A stretch of DNA of 64,000 nt from NCBI GenBank assembly GCA_033026295.1, contig CM065189.1:14488203-14552202 (forward strand), read 5' to 3'. This document shows, piece after piece, positions 21,565 to 36,500 of this stretch. A program made the translations under genes and the position numbers. The notes beneath the pieces were generated by a model that was not told where the DNA came from, did not search any database, and worked only from the letters and a program-made list of their open reading frames with translations. The DNA comes from Channa striata. Taxonomy: Eukaryota; Chordata; Actinopteri; Anabantiformes; Channidae. Each line of letters begins with the position of its first letter. The first letter of the stretch is position 1.

Positions 21565-24500
21565 GTAAGCGAATTTAAACCCCCTCCTGCGTTAGCACGT
21601 TAGCCTGCTAGCCATCCAGGCTATCAACAGTCGCTGGTCATATAACTGGACACTGGCGTATTATAACGACGTCCGACTCCTGTGTCTTGATTAATTTTTT
21701 TTTATGCCACATTAATATGTTTAGTCTCGAGGGAAGGAAACCCACACCCTCCGTGCAGGCTGTGAACCTCGCTCTTCAGCAAACATTAGCTGTGACAACA
21801 ACGCTGTTACTGTTGTGATCGCCCAGCTAGGTTTGCAGGCTAACGCCATTTGTGACTGGTCATCACTTTAATGTCTTTATAATAAGTTTGTCTGAGAAAT
21901 GAGACCTGGACCTTAAATAGGATATTTAAGGGTGAGGTCATTGGCTGTGTGCTAACTTACATCCGTTCGTTTAAAATGGTATTTCAGTGATTTGTATAGT
22001 TATTGTCAACACTTGTTCACTCTTTTCGTAAGTCACTGCTGTGTCAAATCATTGCCGTCTTCTGTGCAGCCATGTTCAGATTTTCAGGAGGAAGAAGTAC
22101 TGTGTGTCTTCATATCTGAACTTTACTTAAGCACCGATCTGTCTATCTAGCATCATATCACACTTTATGGTTCCATTCCTAATGGCCTCGATGTATTAGG
22201 CTAATAGAGGAGTATACTGGAGAACAGCACATAAAGGTGATATCACTACACTGTATGGTTTACATCAACGCAGTGACTCAGTTTCATTTCAGAGTTTACA
22301 TTTTTTACTGGTTTGCCTAAAGAGCGGTGGTCTAATGTGCACTGATGCATCTACACAGGAACCAGATTTCCACCCTTTCAACCCTTCACCTTTCTGTGGC
22401 AGCCACAACAAATGATGAATGTGACGGTGTTTACCAGACAGGACATAGAAGTTCAAATTGGCTCATTTTGTGTGGAGGTTATGTTTTTGGTGATAGATCA
22501 ACAGCACAAACTAATAACACGTATTGAATAATAATGTTATAATTTTTGTTGATTGATGGAAGTGCTTTCTCTTTAAGCACATTGTGCTACTACTAAACAT
22601 CAGTTGAATTGACCTCAAGAAGTAGCTCAAAATTATCCAGTTGATCCATTTGTCTTTTCTGTCCCCGTGCCTTGTTTGATTCTTTTTACCCCTCCATCTG
22701 GGGAATGGTTTGAAATGGGCTACAGTGGTCTTCAGATGGAATCTCAGGAATGTGAGACTTCACAGAGGAAATGTGAGTCCTTCCCGATCCTAGACACGTC
22801 CTCAGTCTGTCCTTCACTAGAGAAAAAGGATAAAAAAGAGAGTGTGTGTGTGTGTGTGTATGACCTGAGATCCATATGGCAGAGAGTAGCCAAACTTTTC
22901 TGGTCCTACTGTGGTGAACCGTGATGTTATTATAGATGCTTGATGCTATTATACATACCTGTGTGCTCATTGCAAAATTTTCATGCATGTTTAGTTGCGG
23001 CTACAACTAATTTGTGTGAGACTGTGCATTTTGACTAAAAATTACACACCAGCTGTAGTCTAGTTTCTCTGTCTGCTCTGTGGTCTAGTAGTTTCCATGT
23101 TTGTGTCTCTGTGTCACATAGAAGGACAGCTGGCTCAAGTAAAAGCTTAAAAATAAAGAATTTATAAGGACTTACTGTTATACTTCACAATAAGGCCTTT
23201 CTTCCCGGTAAATACTGTATGCTCTCTTTAGGTGTGAGCTGTTTAAACTACAGTAAAATATTGGTGTGTGTGCCATACTTTTATTTTCTTTAGAATGCAA
23301 TTTTATTAGAATTCTGTTGCATCATTATGAATTGTAGCCTTAATATATTCTACTCTTTTCTATTGTTTGCTGTATAAAGTCATCTTTACCTTTTGCTTTC
23401 ATGTGGTTACATGTATTTGCAGAAGCAATATCAAGGGTACACAGTAACATTTCTGCTTCCAGCTGTGGCATGTTACGCCCTCTCTTTATTTCTTTGTATT
23501 TTGCTATTTCAGCAACCAAGTCAGCACTTTTTTTGACATTTTTATCAGACGTCTTATTGGTATAGTGCTTTCTCCATTAAATGCTCTTCAACCAAAGCAA
23601 GACTTTTCCTAGACAGGTGTTACAGAGACGGCTGAATTTGAAGTGAGTTGTTAAGGGTTTACCACCCACGCTGGCATCCCTTCTCGTTACAGCCGTGGAT
23701 TAGAAATTGCGTAGGGTAGGCTTTCACAAACTGTGGGATTTTGACCACCAGAGTTATTCCCAGTTTAAACGTACCACACTGCATTTAGATGCCACCTTCT
23801 AGTTTTTGACAGATGGTTTTTTTTTTGGAGCTTGTTCTTACCTCTGGAACGTTTATCTGGGGCAGCTGCTCTTTGGTGCTTATATTAAAAAAAAAATTAT
23901 AATAATTTGAGTTTGGTGGTAGGCGGTATGTTGTTGTGTCCACACCGAGCAATGTTGGATTTTTAGAGCTGTTATTCCTTACACTGCAGGGAACTGACAG
24001 TTGGTGTAGTCCTCCCTCTGTTACAGTTGCAGTGAGTTGGTGTATGATTTACTGAAACTGAGCAAGAACAGGGTGTTTTCCCTGACTTTCCTTCCCTGGA
24101 TGGAATCTGGTGTTCTTCAAAGGTGAATGACATGAAATATACAATGGGATGAATCTGTCTCTCGCCCTCTTTCAAATGTGGCCTCTTGGCTGCACTGTGC
24201 TGTCACTGCCTTTCCTGTTAGGGAGGGAATCTATGTGATCCATTTCCTCCATTATCCTCCAGTTGGCATGCAGCAACTGAGGAACGAAGAGTCATCCCAG
24301 GATTCTTCCTGTTCTGTCTGAGCATGTGACACCCAGGCATGCAATGAAACCCACATTAACATTTTTAATCTGCTGTCATTCTTTGAGTATGGCCCCTCCT
24401 AACATTTTGGAAGCCTGGCTTGATGTTGTGTATGTTTGAGGGGGGAGTGCCAGGAAGCTGATGATTAAGATAAAAATCTAGCTTCTGTCACTGGCCCAGC

Positions 24501-27500
24501 ATTAGCGCCAGGGCCAAGTGCATTTTAGGGAGGTTATCAGAGACCACTGTCCTAGAAGTCAGCTTCAAGGAAATACAAGTTTTATTTCAGCTTTTTTGTA
24601 TATGGAAAATAAGTTAGAGAATAAAATCACACACACACACTTTTCAAGTACAATCATCAATTTTAGTCACACATTTATCTTTTACATCCATAATATTTAA
24701 GATACATAATGTTGATTCATAAAAGCTCAGTTGGTAAGGCAGTTGTCCACCGACCACAAGGTCAGCGGTTTGATCCCTGTGGTCGGACAACCACTGACCT
24801 AGTGGTTTGATCCCCGGTCTCTTCTTGCAAGACACTGAACCCAAGTTGCTCCCGGTGGGTCAGGTGAGCACGTTGCATGGCACCCCACTCTTTTTAAGCA
24901 GGCATTTACCATAAACCACTTTCACAGGATGTTCTGTCAACATGCACTACTGAGCTAAATTAGGCTGGCTAACTTCCTTAAAATGATACAATGAATACAA
25001 TATGCTGATAGGTCAACATTTGTTATGTATTAAAGACATGCTTTGTCCACATTACAGTGTTGGAAGCAAAATACAGAATTCCAAGTGATGTGGTTATGTG
25101 GTAAATACCTAATAAAATTATTATCTTGATTAAAATTCTTCTTGTGTTTGCATGAATCTGGCAGCTGTGGCACAGTTTTAATCTATAAATTGGTGTCACC
25201 ACCATTGCTGATTCATTTTTTAACGGTTCAAAGCTATAATATGCAACTTAAACTAGTGCTAGCATGATTCTCCCTCTCTCTGCTACACTATGCTCTTCTA
25301 CTGTCTACTACACTCCACTACACTCTGCATAGCACTTCTGGTGCTAATCATTGTCATATATAATAAATTATTCCTTGAGCTTCAACAACATCTCCGCAGT
25401 AATGTATGTTTTGCAGAAAAATTTTAACCTGAAAAAAAAGTTTAACACTTAACTTTAAGTTGATAGTAATACGTCCTGCTTTCGAGACTAATGGGGATTG
25501 TGGATGTGATGGGGTGTATATTATTTAATTTAATCTAGTCAATTCCCAAGTTGCTTTTTCCTTTTAAACAATTTAGGGTTTTGACAGCTAAAATGTGGAC
25601 CAGAGATAGGTATTATGTTTCATAATCACGACCTGAGTCACATCATCATGACGTGTTTTTCCCTGTTTTATGTATCCCTGGTACTAGCCTAATTAGAGAT
25701 CAGTTAATGCTCCGGCAAAAAGTGTGGTTTAACCCAGTTTCATAAACTTTATTTTAGTTTGTGCTACTTCAAGTAGAGAATTTTTGGGGTAAAACAAGGT
25801 TGAAAATATGAGTTGCAAATACAACACTGCTGACAGTGGGTTCCCAGAACCAGACCAGAACATCAGACCTCAGGAAACGGGACAGAAGGTTAATCTGCCA
25901 GTGTGATGGAGATTCAAGCTCATAGCACAAAGAAAAGCCAATGCACTGGGCTGCTCATAAGAACTGCCCCAACAGACACACAAGTACATTTTCAGCTGTT
26001 CCGAGTGCATAGGCATAGACATTTGTGTTTATTTGGAGGTCAGTGGATAACTTGTCTGTGGAGGGCACTGCCTTGTCAAAGTCCGTGCTTGTGCAGGTTT
26101 AGTTGATATACGCAGGTGTGTGATGTTCTCAGACAGCTGTGCTGATTAGCATAGTGCTAACCTCTGGCTTTCCTTTTTTTGAAATCAAAGGCTTCCTCTT
26201 TGACTTGCCTTTTTTCATTTGTTTTCTGTGGCTGTCATTGCTTTATGTGTGTGCATGTGTATTTTACATTCAGCTGTAAACCTTTTTGACTTTTTAGATT
26301 TTCCGTAGAGAAAATGAGTGTATTGCAATGATAAGTTACACTGACGTTTAGTCATTTTGCAGACGCTTTTATCCAAAGCGACTTACAAGTGTGGTACAAG
26401 ACAAGCAAAAATCTAAGTCGAGGAGAAAACATCAGGTTGTTTGACCAAACTATGAGTTTTTTATTCATCTTGTGGATTGTCCAGGTTCAACCATCAGATG
26501 TTTATAGTAAAATTATTTTTCCTTAGGAAACGATCTGCAATAATGAAGAAAAGCTTGTTTCTCATGTGTAATGCCATTTGGTTATACAATAAACTGCTGA
26601 TTAAGGTTTCATGACTCCCGGTTAAATGGTTTTGCGCTTTCATCAAAAATAGTCCTGTGGTATTACAGCATACAAGCAAATTCGAATGGTGAGTCGTCCA
26701 GCCTTCATGAAAGTGTTGCAATGTAATGACCTTTCCGAGTTACAAAACTGGCCAGTAGCCTGCCTAACAGTAACTAATTCACAAACGGCTCCTTTGCAAT
26801 GACAATATGCAGTTCTTCTAATATGAATAGGTGACATTTAAATGCTAAAACACAGAAGGTTTTCAGTTTGTGCTTGAATCTGTTCACCTGCAATTGAAAC
26901 TGACGTCAAAGCTATATACATTAATGAAGTTTGCAATAGTGTTTCTTTATATGGTGTTTGTTTATGGGTAAATGTCTGTGTGCATACAAAGATTATGCAC
27001 ACAATAATGGGACCGTGTGTGAGCAGCCGGTGTGTGTCTGTGTGTCTGCTTCTCTGGTTGATCCTAGTGTCTGGGGTCACTGTGTTGTGGTTAGGTTTTC
27101 TAGTGTAGAACAGAGTGCTATACCCAAACTTCCTCCAGCTCTGTTTAGTCTGCGTCATTGGCTTATACTTGAGTTGACCACACACCCTACACAAGTTCTG
27201 TACCCTCATTCAGTGTTAATGTGCCCCTCTTCACCACATGGAAACATTTATATTCATTCTATAATGCGGCTGTTCCAGCTGTATTTATTATTTGTGTTAT
27301 CATAAAAGCTAAAAGGAAATAGAAGAGAATAAAAGATAATTATTTTCAGATGCACAAGGTCAGGCAAAATGCTGTGGTAGTTTTTGCTTAATTTGTTGGG
27401 ACAACATAAAATATCTCTAAATAAAATTTTGCTGCACATGAGGTAATCCTAAAACCTATCCTAACACCATGACGCCCTCCTTACATCAGAGAAATACACT

Positions 27501-27507
27501 GGTCTCT

Positions 27508-27540
<33 letters not shown>

Positions 27541-30500
27541 CCCTTTTGAAGCATAAAGCTTTTATTCATACACATAAACTGTACATGCTTCTCATCCTGC
27601 TGCACTATTGCTGAATGCTGACACAAGTGACATACTAGTACAACAAAACTGTGATTACTATGTTTGTTTATGGTAAGTGACACTGTTTTAGGGCTCATGC
27701 TTTCTGCATCTGGGTCTCCCCTGGTATCCATGATGTAAGATGTTAGAGGTGACTTTGCATGGACGGCAGCTTAGAGTTCAAACTGTGCATGTGCCAAATA
27801 ACACACTTATAAGGTGGAGACTGTTTCTTTCAACATCTTTGGCGTTCTTCTGAAGTATTTGATTCCACTTTTTTCACGTTTTCATGTTGTTTAGTCAGAT
27901 TTATGAAATGAAGGAGCAAATGTTGCTGTTCCCTACTGACCAAAGGTCTCATCATGTTTTATTGTGCACCTGCATAGAATGTGCCAGCATCTCAAAATGA
28001 TAGTATGACTAGAAACATGTATCCAGCCTTAGTTGTGACTACAGATCAGTATGCAAGAGCATGAATTGGCCTTAGATTTTGTGCTTTGTCTGTATATGAA
28101 ATAATTTACAGGCACCAGTACTGTTGCTGGCAGACCTACCTGCCGTCCTGTGGGGACGTCCTTGCTTTTACTGTATACCCTGTTGTTTCATTAATAAATT
28201 TGTTTTCAGCTGACATCAGTATTTATTTTTTTTACTTTAACAGCAGCGACACAGAAGTTACTTTCTTTTTTACTACTTAAGACGAATGCTACTTGATCAT
28301 CTGATCAGGTCCTAATGATTTGTTTTGACACAATAATGTTTAAAAGTTATAAATTCAAGCTTGGATGCTTTGCATTCTCATGCATGTCTTTCATGTTTTT
28401 GCATTTCAACACAGCACTCTAGGAATAATTTGGCTTGTACAGAGGCTCAGATTTGGTAATGAAATTTCACAGGGAGCTGCCAGTGTCATAAACGTAGCTT
28501 TACTGTTCACTAACACACAGCAAACTGACATGATTTCTATTGCAACAAAATATTTTGTGCACAAGATATTTGGCTCAGGGAACAGTGACAAGCAGGTCCA
28601 TTAAAAACGAAGTATGCATTATGATTGCTAATAAATGATCTTGCATTAGTTGCATGTGTCATAAGATATTATTTTAAATAATTTGCAAAGCCTCACGTTG
28701 TTCTCAAACTTATTTTAGTCAGTCCTTCATTTTATCTGCTTTTCAAGTTACTTTGGACCTTGGTGGCATCAGTGTATCTCTGAGCAGGAAAATGGAAAGA
28801 CTGAACACCTCCATATTGTATAACAGTCTCTGACTGAAGAGGAGGTGAGCTTCAATATGCAGAATACATTAAACTTTCCAAGTGCTTCAGGAGGATTTTC
28901 CTGCAGAAAATGGAGAAGAATTGCTGTTTTCTTTTAGTATGGTTGGAGCTTAATATTTCTGACTGTGGGAATTATGAGGGCAGGTAAAAACCAGTCAGAC
29001 TTCTTTTAGATTGTGGCAATCAAGGTACTGGTCCCCAAATGTAACTTTTCTACTATTTTGCACTTGTACTTGTGCCTTTTTCTTTCTCTTTCACTGCATG
29101 AACTCTCTACCTCCCCAGTGCAGCCCCTCATCATGTGTCACTGTATCCTGCATTTTTCTCTTTACTCATGTAGTCTCTTTTCTTTCTTGAACAGGATGTC
29201 CCTCATCTCTCTGTCATTTCTCTCTTCCTTCCTCTCCCCCACTCACCCCCGGATCTAGTCCAGACAGCTGACAGACAACTCTGCCGATGTGGCTTCAGTT
29301 CGGTGTATTTTTTTCTTTATCTGTTTTCAACTAGTTGATGTGTGTGCGCTCACAAAAACATGTACATATACACATACTTCCTGTACTAGTCCCTCACCAC
29401 TGTGCAGCACTTAGTGTTTATCAGAGTTTGTTTGCGTACCCTAAGGAGTCTGTGGGGGGATTCCAGAAACTCTTTGCAAAAACAATACATTGGTTTAAAT
29501 TATTATTAAAGATTTATTTAAAAGTATTGTAGAGCTTCCATAAAAAGTCTGAGACATTTGTTTCTCTTTCTTTACTGTTGTCTGCCTGCATAGTTTTGCA
29601 AGATAAACCCAGATTAACAGATTATCCCTAATCAACAAAAATGCTAATTTAAAACACAAAAATCCCAAAGAACTAGAACATATTGATGTGGCTAAGAAAT
29701 TCTAGTAATGCTATTATAGGGGTGGTTTTTAGCCTAGTGGCTGTCCTGAAAAAAACACAATAACCCAAAACAAAATGTCTTGTGATCAAAATAAGAGTGA
29801 AACTAAAACTACTTTTCTCAACTAAACTCAGACTTAAGTTGTGTAACCCAAACTGACGGGAATGCAATTAAATTCAAGTGAGTCATGGGTCTGGACGCTC
29901 TTCATAGGGATAAGCATTTTTTGTGTTTGATTTCCAGAAAAAGAAAAATGTGGGCTGTGTGCAACGTCAAAGGATGTCCACAGATGTATCACTGTTGCTA
30001 GGGTAGAGTCGTAAATATTAACTAGTTTTCCCTGTGAATAAAGAGACAGCTTTTCACTTCTCTTTTTATGTGGTGCAGGGTGGGGGCAGGGGGCTAACAA
30101 ACCTGTTAGTTAGCAAGCTACTGTTTCTGTGATTTGACTGCCAACCTATGTGTTGGTTTGTATGTGTCTGTAGACCTCTCAGTCAGCATGTTCACTGGAT
30201 GAACACTACAACGCAAACCAGCACACATTCGCATATTGACAGTCAAATCATACGCGTCTCTCGGAGTTAGTTTTCAACTGTGGGAGAGAAGCAGTTGGAG
30301 TATGTGGGTGATGCATCAGTTTTTATTGTGGAGACAAGAATCAAGTAGCTCGGATGGCGCCTGTGTGCCACACCATCCCACTCCTCTGTTAACATCAAAA
30401 CAGGAGGATTAGGATTTACCAGCTGTCTGTGAAGGTCCAGAAGTACAGAAAGATGAATCCTTCATTGCCCACTACCACCCACCAATACACACACAATGAA

Positions 30501-33500
30501 AAGGTCTGGACCCCACCCATCAACAAGTGATGAAAAGTACAGCCGCCTAAGACCTTGTTCTTGTCTACGTAGGATTAGTAGCAAAAAGTTAAAAGACATT
30601 AAAATAGTAACACAAACGGAGAGATACCAGTTACGAGTCAGATATTCCTCAATTTTAAGCGTATTAAAGATGGACATATTCTAATGACTTTGCATCTCCC
30701 CAACCTCCATGCTACTTTGTCTGTGTGTTGGTCTTGATGGAGAGTGAAGACATGTGGAGAGTCATATGCTAATATTTACAACAGAAAGTGGTGCTTCTGA
30801 GGTACAAAAAGAAGAGGATGAGCCTTTTGATATTTGCAATGTTTCAGGCATATGACATGGAACTACAGTTGTGTTTGAGTTTGACAAATAATTTCTGTTA
30901 AATTTTCATAATAAGCCAGACTCATCTGCAAAGTATTTTTATAAAATTAATGACAGTTTTATGGTTCTTGGCAGGGGATGCTTTTCAAGGCAGCGCCAAA
31001 GTACAAGTTTGTGTAGATATCCATAGTTTAGAATCAGTATTCATTTGGATGTTATGGCTTCTGCCTTGCACCTAGGCCCACATCATATCAGGTGTGTGAT
31101 TTGACTGGCAACTTCATAGCTCTCCTCTCTTGCATATTATTGCCTTATTTTGGCATCTGTAACTTAACAGAAAATATTCAGTATGTCAGAGAAAATATTA
31201 GGAGCATCTTTGAGACTGTTCTAAAATCAAAGGTAGAAAGTTTGTTTGATACACAAGCTGAACTACAATGATGTAGGCTTCATTTGTACCTCACTTTTTA
31301 ACACCTTTCTTTTACTGTCTCCATGTTCATTCCTCCACCTTACTTGCCCCTCCCTTTATGTCACATTTGATATCTGTTTTCCTAACATCCAAACTCACTG
31401 TCTATTCATTTTCAGGTAGCTCCCCATGTTCTTTCATTTCAGTCTCATCACCTCTGGTCATTTCTGTTAATATGTTGTCAGAATACTGACGCCTTCCCAG
31501 TAAATGAGCTACAGGCAAAGCCTAGCCAATCTTGTTGACTTTGTTCCTGGTTACATAGGCCGAGTTTACTACAGTTAAACAGTATTCATTCCCAGTATCT
31601 ATTCATTCATTATTTTGAATTCCTAATTCTACACAGACACCCTGGACAAGTCACTAGTCTATTTCAGGGCCTGTATTGAGAGACCCACACAAGCATGGTG
31701 AAAACATGCAAATTCCACACAGAGGCCACAGCTGGATGGTAGATTGGATCTGGTGGTCCTCTACTTGTAAGGTGGCACTCCACCACTGTGCTGCCTTATT
31801 CTCCTAATGTTGGTGCTAAATTTCTCATATGGACACCAGAATACTTTAAATAGAATTCTTGTCTAATTTGCTCATTCCTGTATCCCTCCTGTCATTTCTT
31901 TATCTCCCTATTATCCCTGCTTTTCCTGCTACTCCTCCCTCAGGGTTTACGCTGCTGTCAGAATACAATAGCTGTCAAAATTCACTTGCCCCTTTTAACT
32001 TCTTTCCTTTCTTTATCTCCCTCAGCTTTCCCAAATGTATTTCCCTTTTTCCCCCTCTACTGTCTGCATTCCACAAATTTTGATGCTAGATAGACCTCTC
32101 TCCTCCCCTTCTCACATTCCTCCCTTACCCCTTTTCTATTCCCCAGTAAGTCCCTACCTCCAGATGAAATCCTTTGTCTTTACCTTCACCCCTTTTCAAC
32201 CCAGTGCTTTTCCTTGGTGTGTTGACTGCATTAAATTACGTAACCTGATTACTCAGAGAAATGCAATATGAAAAATCAATGCATTAGTTAACATTCACCT
32301 AAAATGTCATATACATGCGCACTGCAGCAGCTGAGAAGCAACTACTGTATAGAAGTGTGTAGGGAAGACCCAATACCACTTTTTCCAAGATGGAGTATAA
32401 CTAACTGATAAGTACTAAACTGAAGTGAGAATGGAAATGGTCCTTTACTGTCAAAAGAAATCCGGTGGTGACAAGAAATTTATACAGGAGCTACTTTTGT
32501 TAACATAGTGTCAGAAGTTTTCAGAGTATGAGTACAAAAGGACAGTGTTGGATCCAGTTTCTGATACTGGTAGCTGTATTGGTATATCTCGTTCTGAGAC
32601 ATCATGACATTTTGATTCGAGAAACCTGGCTGTCTATACAGGTGGCAGAGAAGTCAGCATTTCACTTATCTTGTGAAATTAGGTATTTCTCATACCCTAC
32701 ACCAATTAGGAAACCAGATTTCTCATTTACCTAACATTTAGGAAATCACCTTACTTGAGAAAGCCAATTGTAACTTGAGTGCATATAACACACAGTATAT
32801 ACCTCTCTAGATTTCTGTCTCGTCTAGGTTGTTGCTGTCTCCTCTGGGAATGGAGACGAGAGGCAGCGTCAGCTGTACACTGCTGGCCTCTCAAGCGAGT
32901 GATATAATTGGCATCCCGAGCATTCCCTGGGCTAGAATAAGGCTGGGGTTGGGAAATCAAGTAATGGTTTTTCAGGGGAAGTGTGATCTAGATTAGATCC
33001 ATGTTTGGCAAACCTGCCCAATTTTAAATACCCATAAATATTAATTCATACAATAATATAATCTTTTTTGCAGTCTGTACTTGCTACAGTAACATAAAGT
33101 TGGTCACGTAAACACGGAGTACTGACATTGATGTGAGTCTGTGAGCCCGCCAGTGAGGCGTGAGGAGGGGAAGAGGAAGTGTTTTGTTTAACTGTTGAAC
33201 AATGCTGTGAATGAGACAGCATGGAGCTGTTGAAGGAGTCATAACAGGGTTGAAGGCGAAAGATTTGGGCCTTCCCTTTTTAAATTGGAGCTAATGTCAC
33301 TAATGACATTAGTTAGGGGTAGTTTTGTAATGTAATGTATATTGTTTTAATTTCAGACCTTGATGAGCTTCCACATTAATCAAACAGAACTGCAAAATAC
33401 CCAAATCTACATATTCTTAACAGTTTAGAACTTACCTTTGCCACATTCTGTGACTTTGATGCAGTACGGTCACTTTCAGTGGGAAGTTTAAAACAATCAA

Positions 33501-36500
33501 GCAAATTCATAAATTTGACATGGTGCAATGATAAGCTGGATCTCAAGGGTCACTGACCAACACCTGCCATCTTCCACACTCTGCTTGGGTGGCATTTAAC
33601 TAAGGTTATATTCCAGTTCCTGTTTTAAAGCACCGACAGGTCATTGAATCTCGCTGTTAACTGTTGGCTTTTGTCGGGTTGTCAATGAGTTGAACCTGAT
33701 TTTGTCAGGTAGGTTTGTTCAAAAGAAACATGTTATAGTAAACAGCATTTTTAGCATATACTACAAGAATAGAAGCCTGTTTTTGGTTATCCTGAGGGCG
33801 GTTCAGTTGGTGGTCCACACCAGAAAAGTATTAAGCAAAATATATTAGCTCATTACAGAATAACATTAACAGTAACTGACTTGGTGATTCCCTGTGTTAG
33901 TTCTAAATGTCATTAATATTGTTGTGAATTTTGATTGTCTTGCCAACAAGGTAAAGGAAGCTATTGATACCATTTGAGAAGTTTGTGTTTAAGTTTACAT
34001 AATGACAGACGAAAGCATGAACATTTTTCTTGGCTGCCATCTGCTGTGCTGTTGTGCAGAAAATTGGCTTATTCCCCTGACTTTAAAACATGAGTAACCT
34101 GAGATCTATGCAGTGTCCACTGGAAACAGCTGCATTTCATTCCTGCTTCAGTGCCTCTGCTGATGATCATAAACAAAGTGCAATCAAAATGTGACACTCC
34201 TTGTGAAGTTGTTGGCTCAGATATTTATTGGGTAAGACTTCACTATCTCATTAAATCTATTTTATTATTTTCAATCCTTCCCTTACCTCGTTAACAGTTG
34301 TCACAAGGCTAAATGTTTTCTAAATTATAGAATTAAATTAAATGTCCTTATGGTCACATGAATTCCAAAACAGTTCTTTTTAAAACAGCAAAGACGCTTA
34401 AGCACAGCAAGTGGGTGCTGATGCTTCACTGGTTGACTGATGTGTCCTTGTGGCACTGCCAGAGAATTAGATGAACAAATAGGCCACAAAATGGCTGCAC
34501 TTGACCATTGAGTTGGCTGTGCACAATCACGCAATCATCTATAGCAGTGAGCACAACCCCGTTGGTTTGGGGCAGAGCAGCTCAGCACTGTTGTTTGATA
34601 ATGTTAACAAAAGTGCAAAAAGCATGTTTGTGGATCAGTAGACTGCACAGTGCAAATCAAACACCTTTACATATCATTTGATTTGTCTTATGACCTCCTT
34701 AGTAACACAATTAATATGTTTTTTAATTGGAAATACTGGACACACTAACAAGTTATTATTCCCACCTCTCAGTCCTTTTCCAAAGAAACGGAGTGAGGTG
34801 TTAAGCAGCCACTGTAAATAGAGACTTGGAGACTCCCTTGTGAAAACATTTGGGAATCCCCTGACGCCCCCTGCCTCCGTCTGTTTACAACATTTCACAT
34901 TTTGTAAAGAACTAATACCAACCTTCGGCCGGACTATTGTGTTCAGACTGATGGGGATGTTACAAAGCTCTCGCCCCATTAGCTGCCTTTCTGTGAAGTT
35001 AGAGGCACATTGTGCATGTTGTCTGATACATACTAAGGCAAGCATTAAATAGTAAGATTCATAAAATCATTTTTATAGATCACTCTGCATTTATGTAATT
35101 TGCAGTGAATCATCAATTTGTCTGTTTAGTTTTAGTCCAATCACAATGAAATTTTTCACACTAAATGTGTTGTAGCACAGGAAGCAGTCACCCAGTGAAA
35201 CACTCTGGTCTCTTTGGTATCCTGTCCTTTGGTAACGCACATTTGAGTTATAACAGTTTCACTAGTAGTTAGAAAAGTTTCACTAGTATTTTTACCTGTT
35301 TCGAAGATTAGCTAACCCAAAATTGTGAGACCATGTCACTCATAGTATGGGTATAGATTGCATTGAAGTGGTAACCAAAAACAAAAGTGAATGTCTGTTG
35401 AATGATAGTAATTTTAGGATATGATTGTAGCTTCTAAAACCTTGTGGTTTAAAAAAAAAAAACACAACAAATGCTACTCACATGTATCACTGATGACCTT
35501 TGTTCGTTCAAAAGGTTATGAATGGAGATGATGATCCACTGAGAGCACTGAGGGCAACTTCACCCTGGTTATTTACTGATTCCCAGTTGACCTAGCTTTC
35601 CATGTTAGGATCTAGATGAATCTGGTCCTCTGCCAGCCCTAGGTCTCCATGGCCTGCCTGCTCACGTGGCTTGTATTCAACACTGATGGATCCCAGCAAT
35701 AGGACATTTGATTATTCATTGATACTAGGATTCACAGTGGTAGAGTCTGCATAAGCATAAAGAATATAAACATCTGCAGGGATGTTTATCTCAATTATTT
35801 TGGGGCTTCTTTAAATTGATATTGAAATTATTGGATTGGAATCAGATACAGCACCTTAAATACTTTTAAGACCATTGATGTTTCAGACTGTTATGAAATC
35901 TTTTCAGTTTAATTAGAATTGTTTTAAAAATAAACACTGATATAATCTGTAATTACATGACAATGGGATCTGACACATTTCCTCATTGTCTAAATTACTT
36001 TTTTACTCCACCACTTAGCTTTATTAATGCAAACAGTGGATATACGCTGTGGAATAACCCTCCTACCTGCATGTATTCTATTATGCATTATTCAAAGGCC
36101 CCTAAATATCATGCACTTAAGTGACTGGGGCACTTGGAGAAATCAGCTTTCTCGGATAATTGAGGACCAGCCTGGAAAACAGCCTGGAAAACCTGGTTTT
36201 AGCCTGGAAAACAGATCTTGGATGGAAAATGCTGCTTTCTGACTTTTCTTGTTGTAAGTGGGCTCCTGTTGCAGTAGTGTGAAACTGATTTACAATGGGA
36301 ACTGTCAGAGTTTAAAAAATCTGCAGAGGAAATAAATTTTTCATAGACTTTCTGCAGACTGTTTAGAAATGAGGCGCCATTAACGATGGATCAGTTAACT
36401 GATCTAATAAGGTGTAAAGACAGACTACAGATGCGATATTTACATTTACATTTAGTCACTTGGCAGACGCTTTTATCCAAAGCGACTTGCAGAGTAATTT

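Noticed and set aside
33290..33312. Palindrome CTAATGTCACTAATGACATTAG
   Set aside because: Arms of only 9 bases with a 4-base spacer; such short palindromes are expected by chance in 64 kb.
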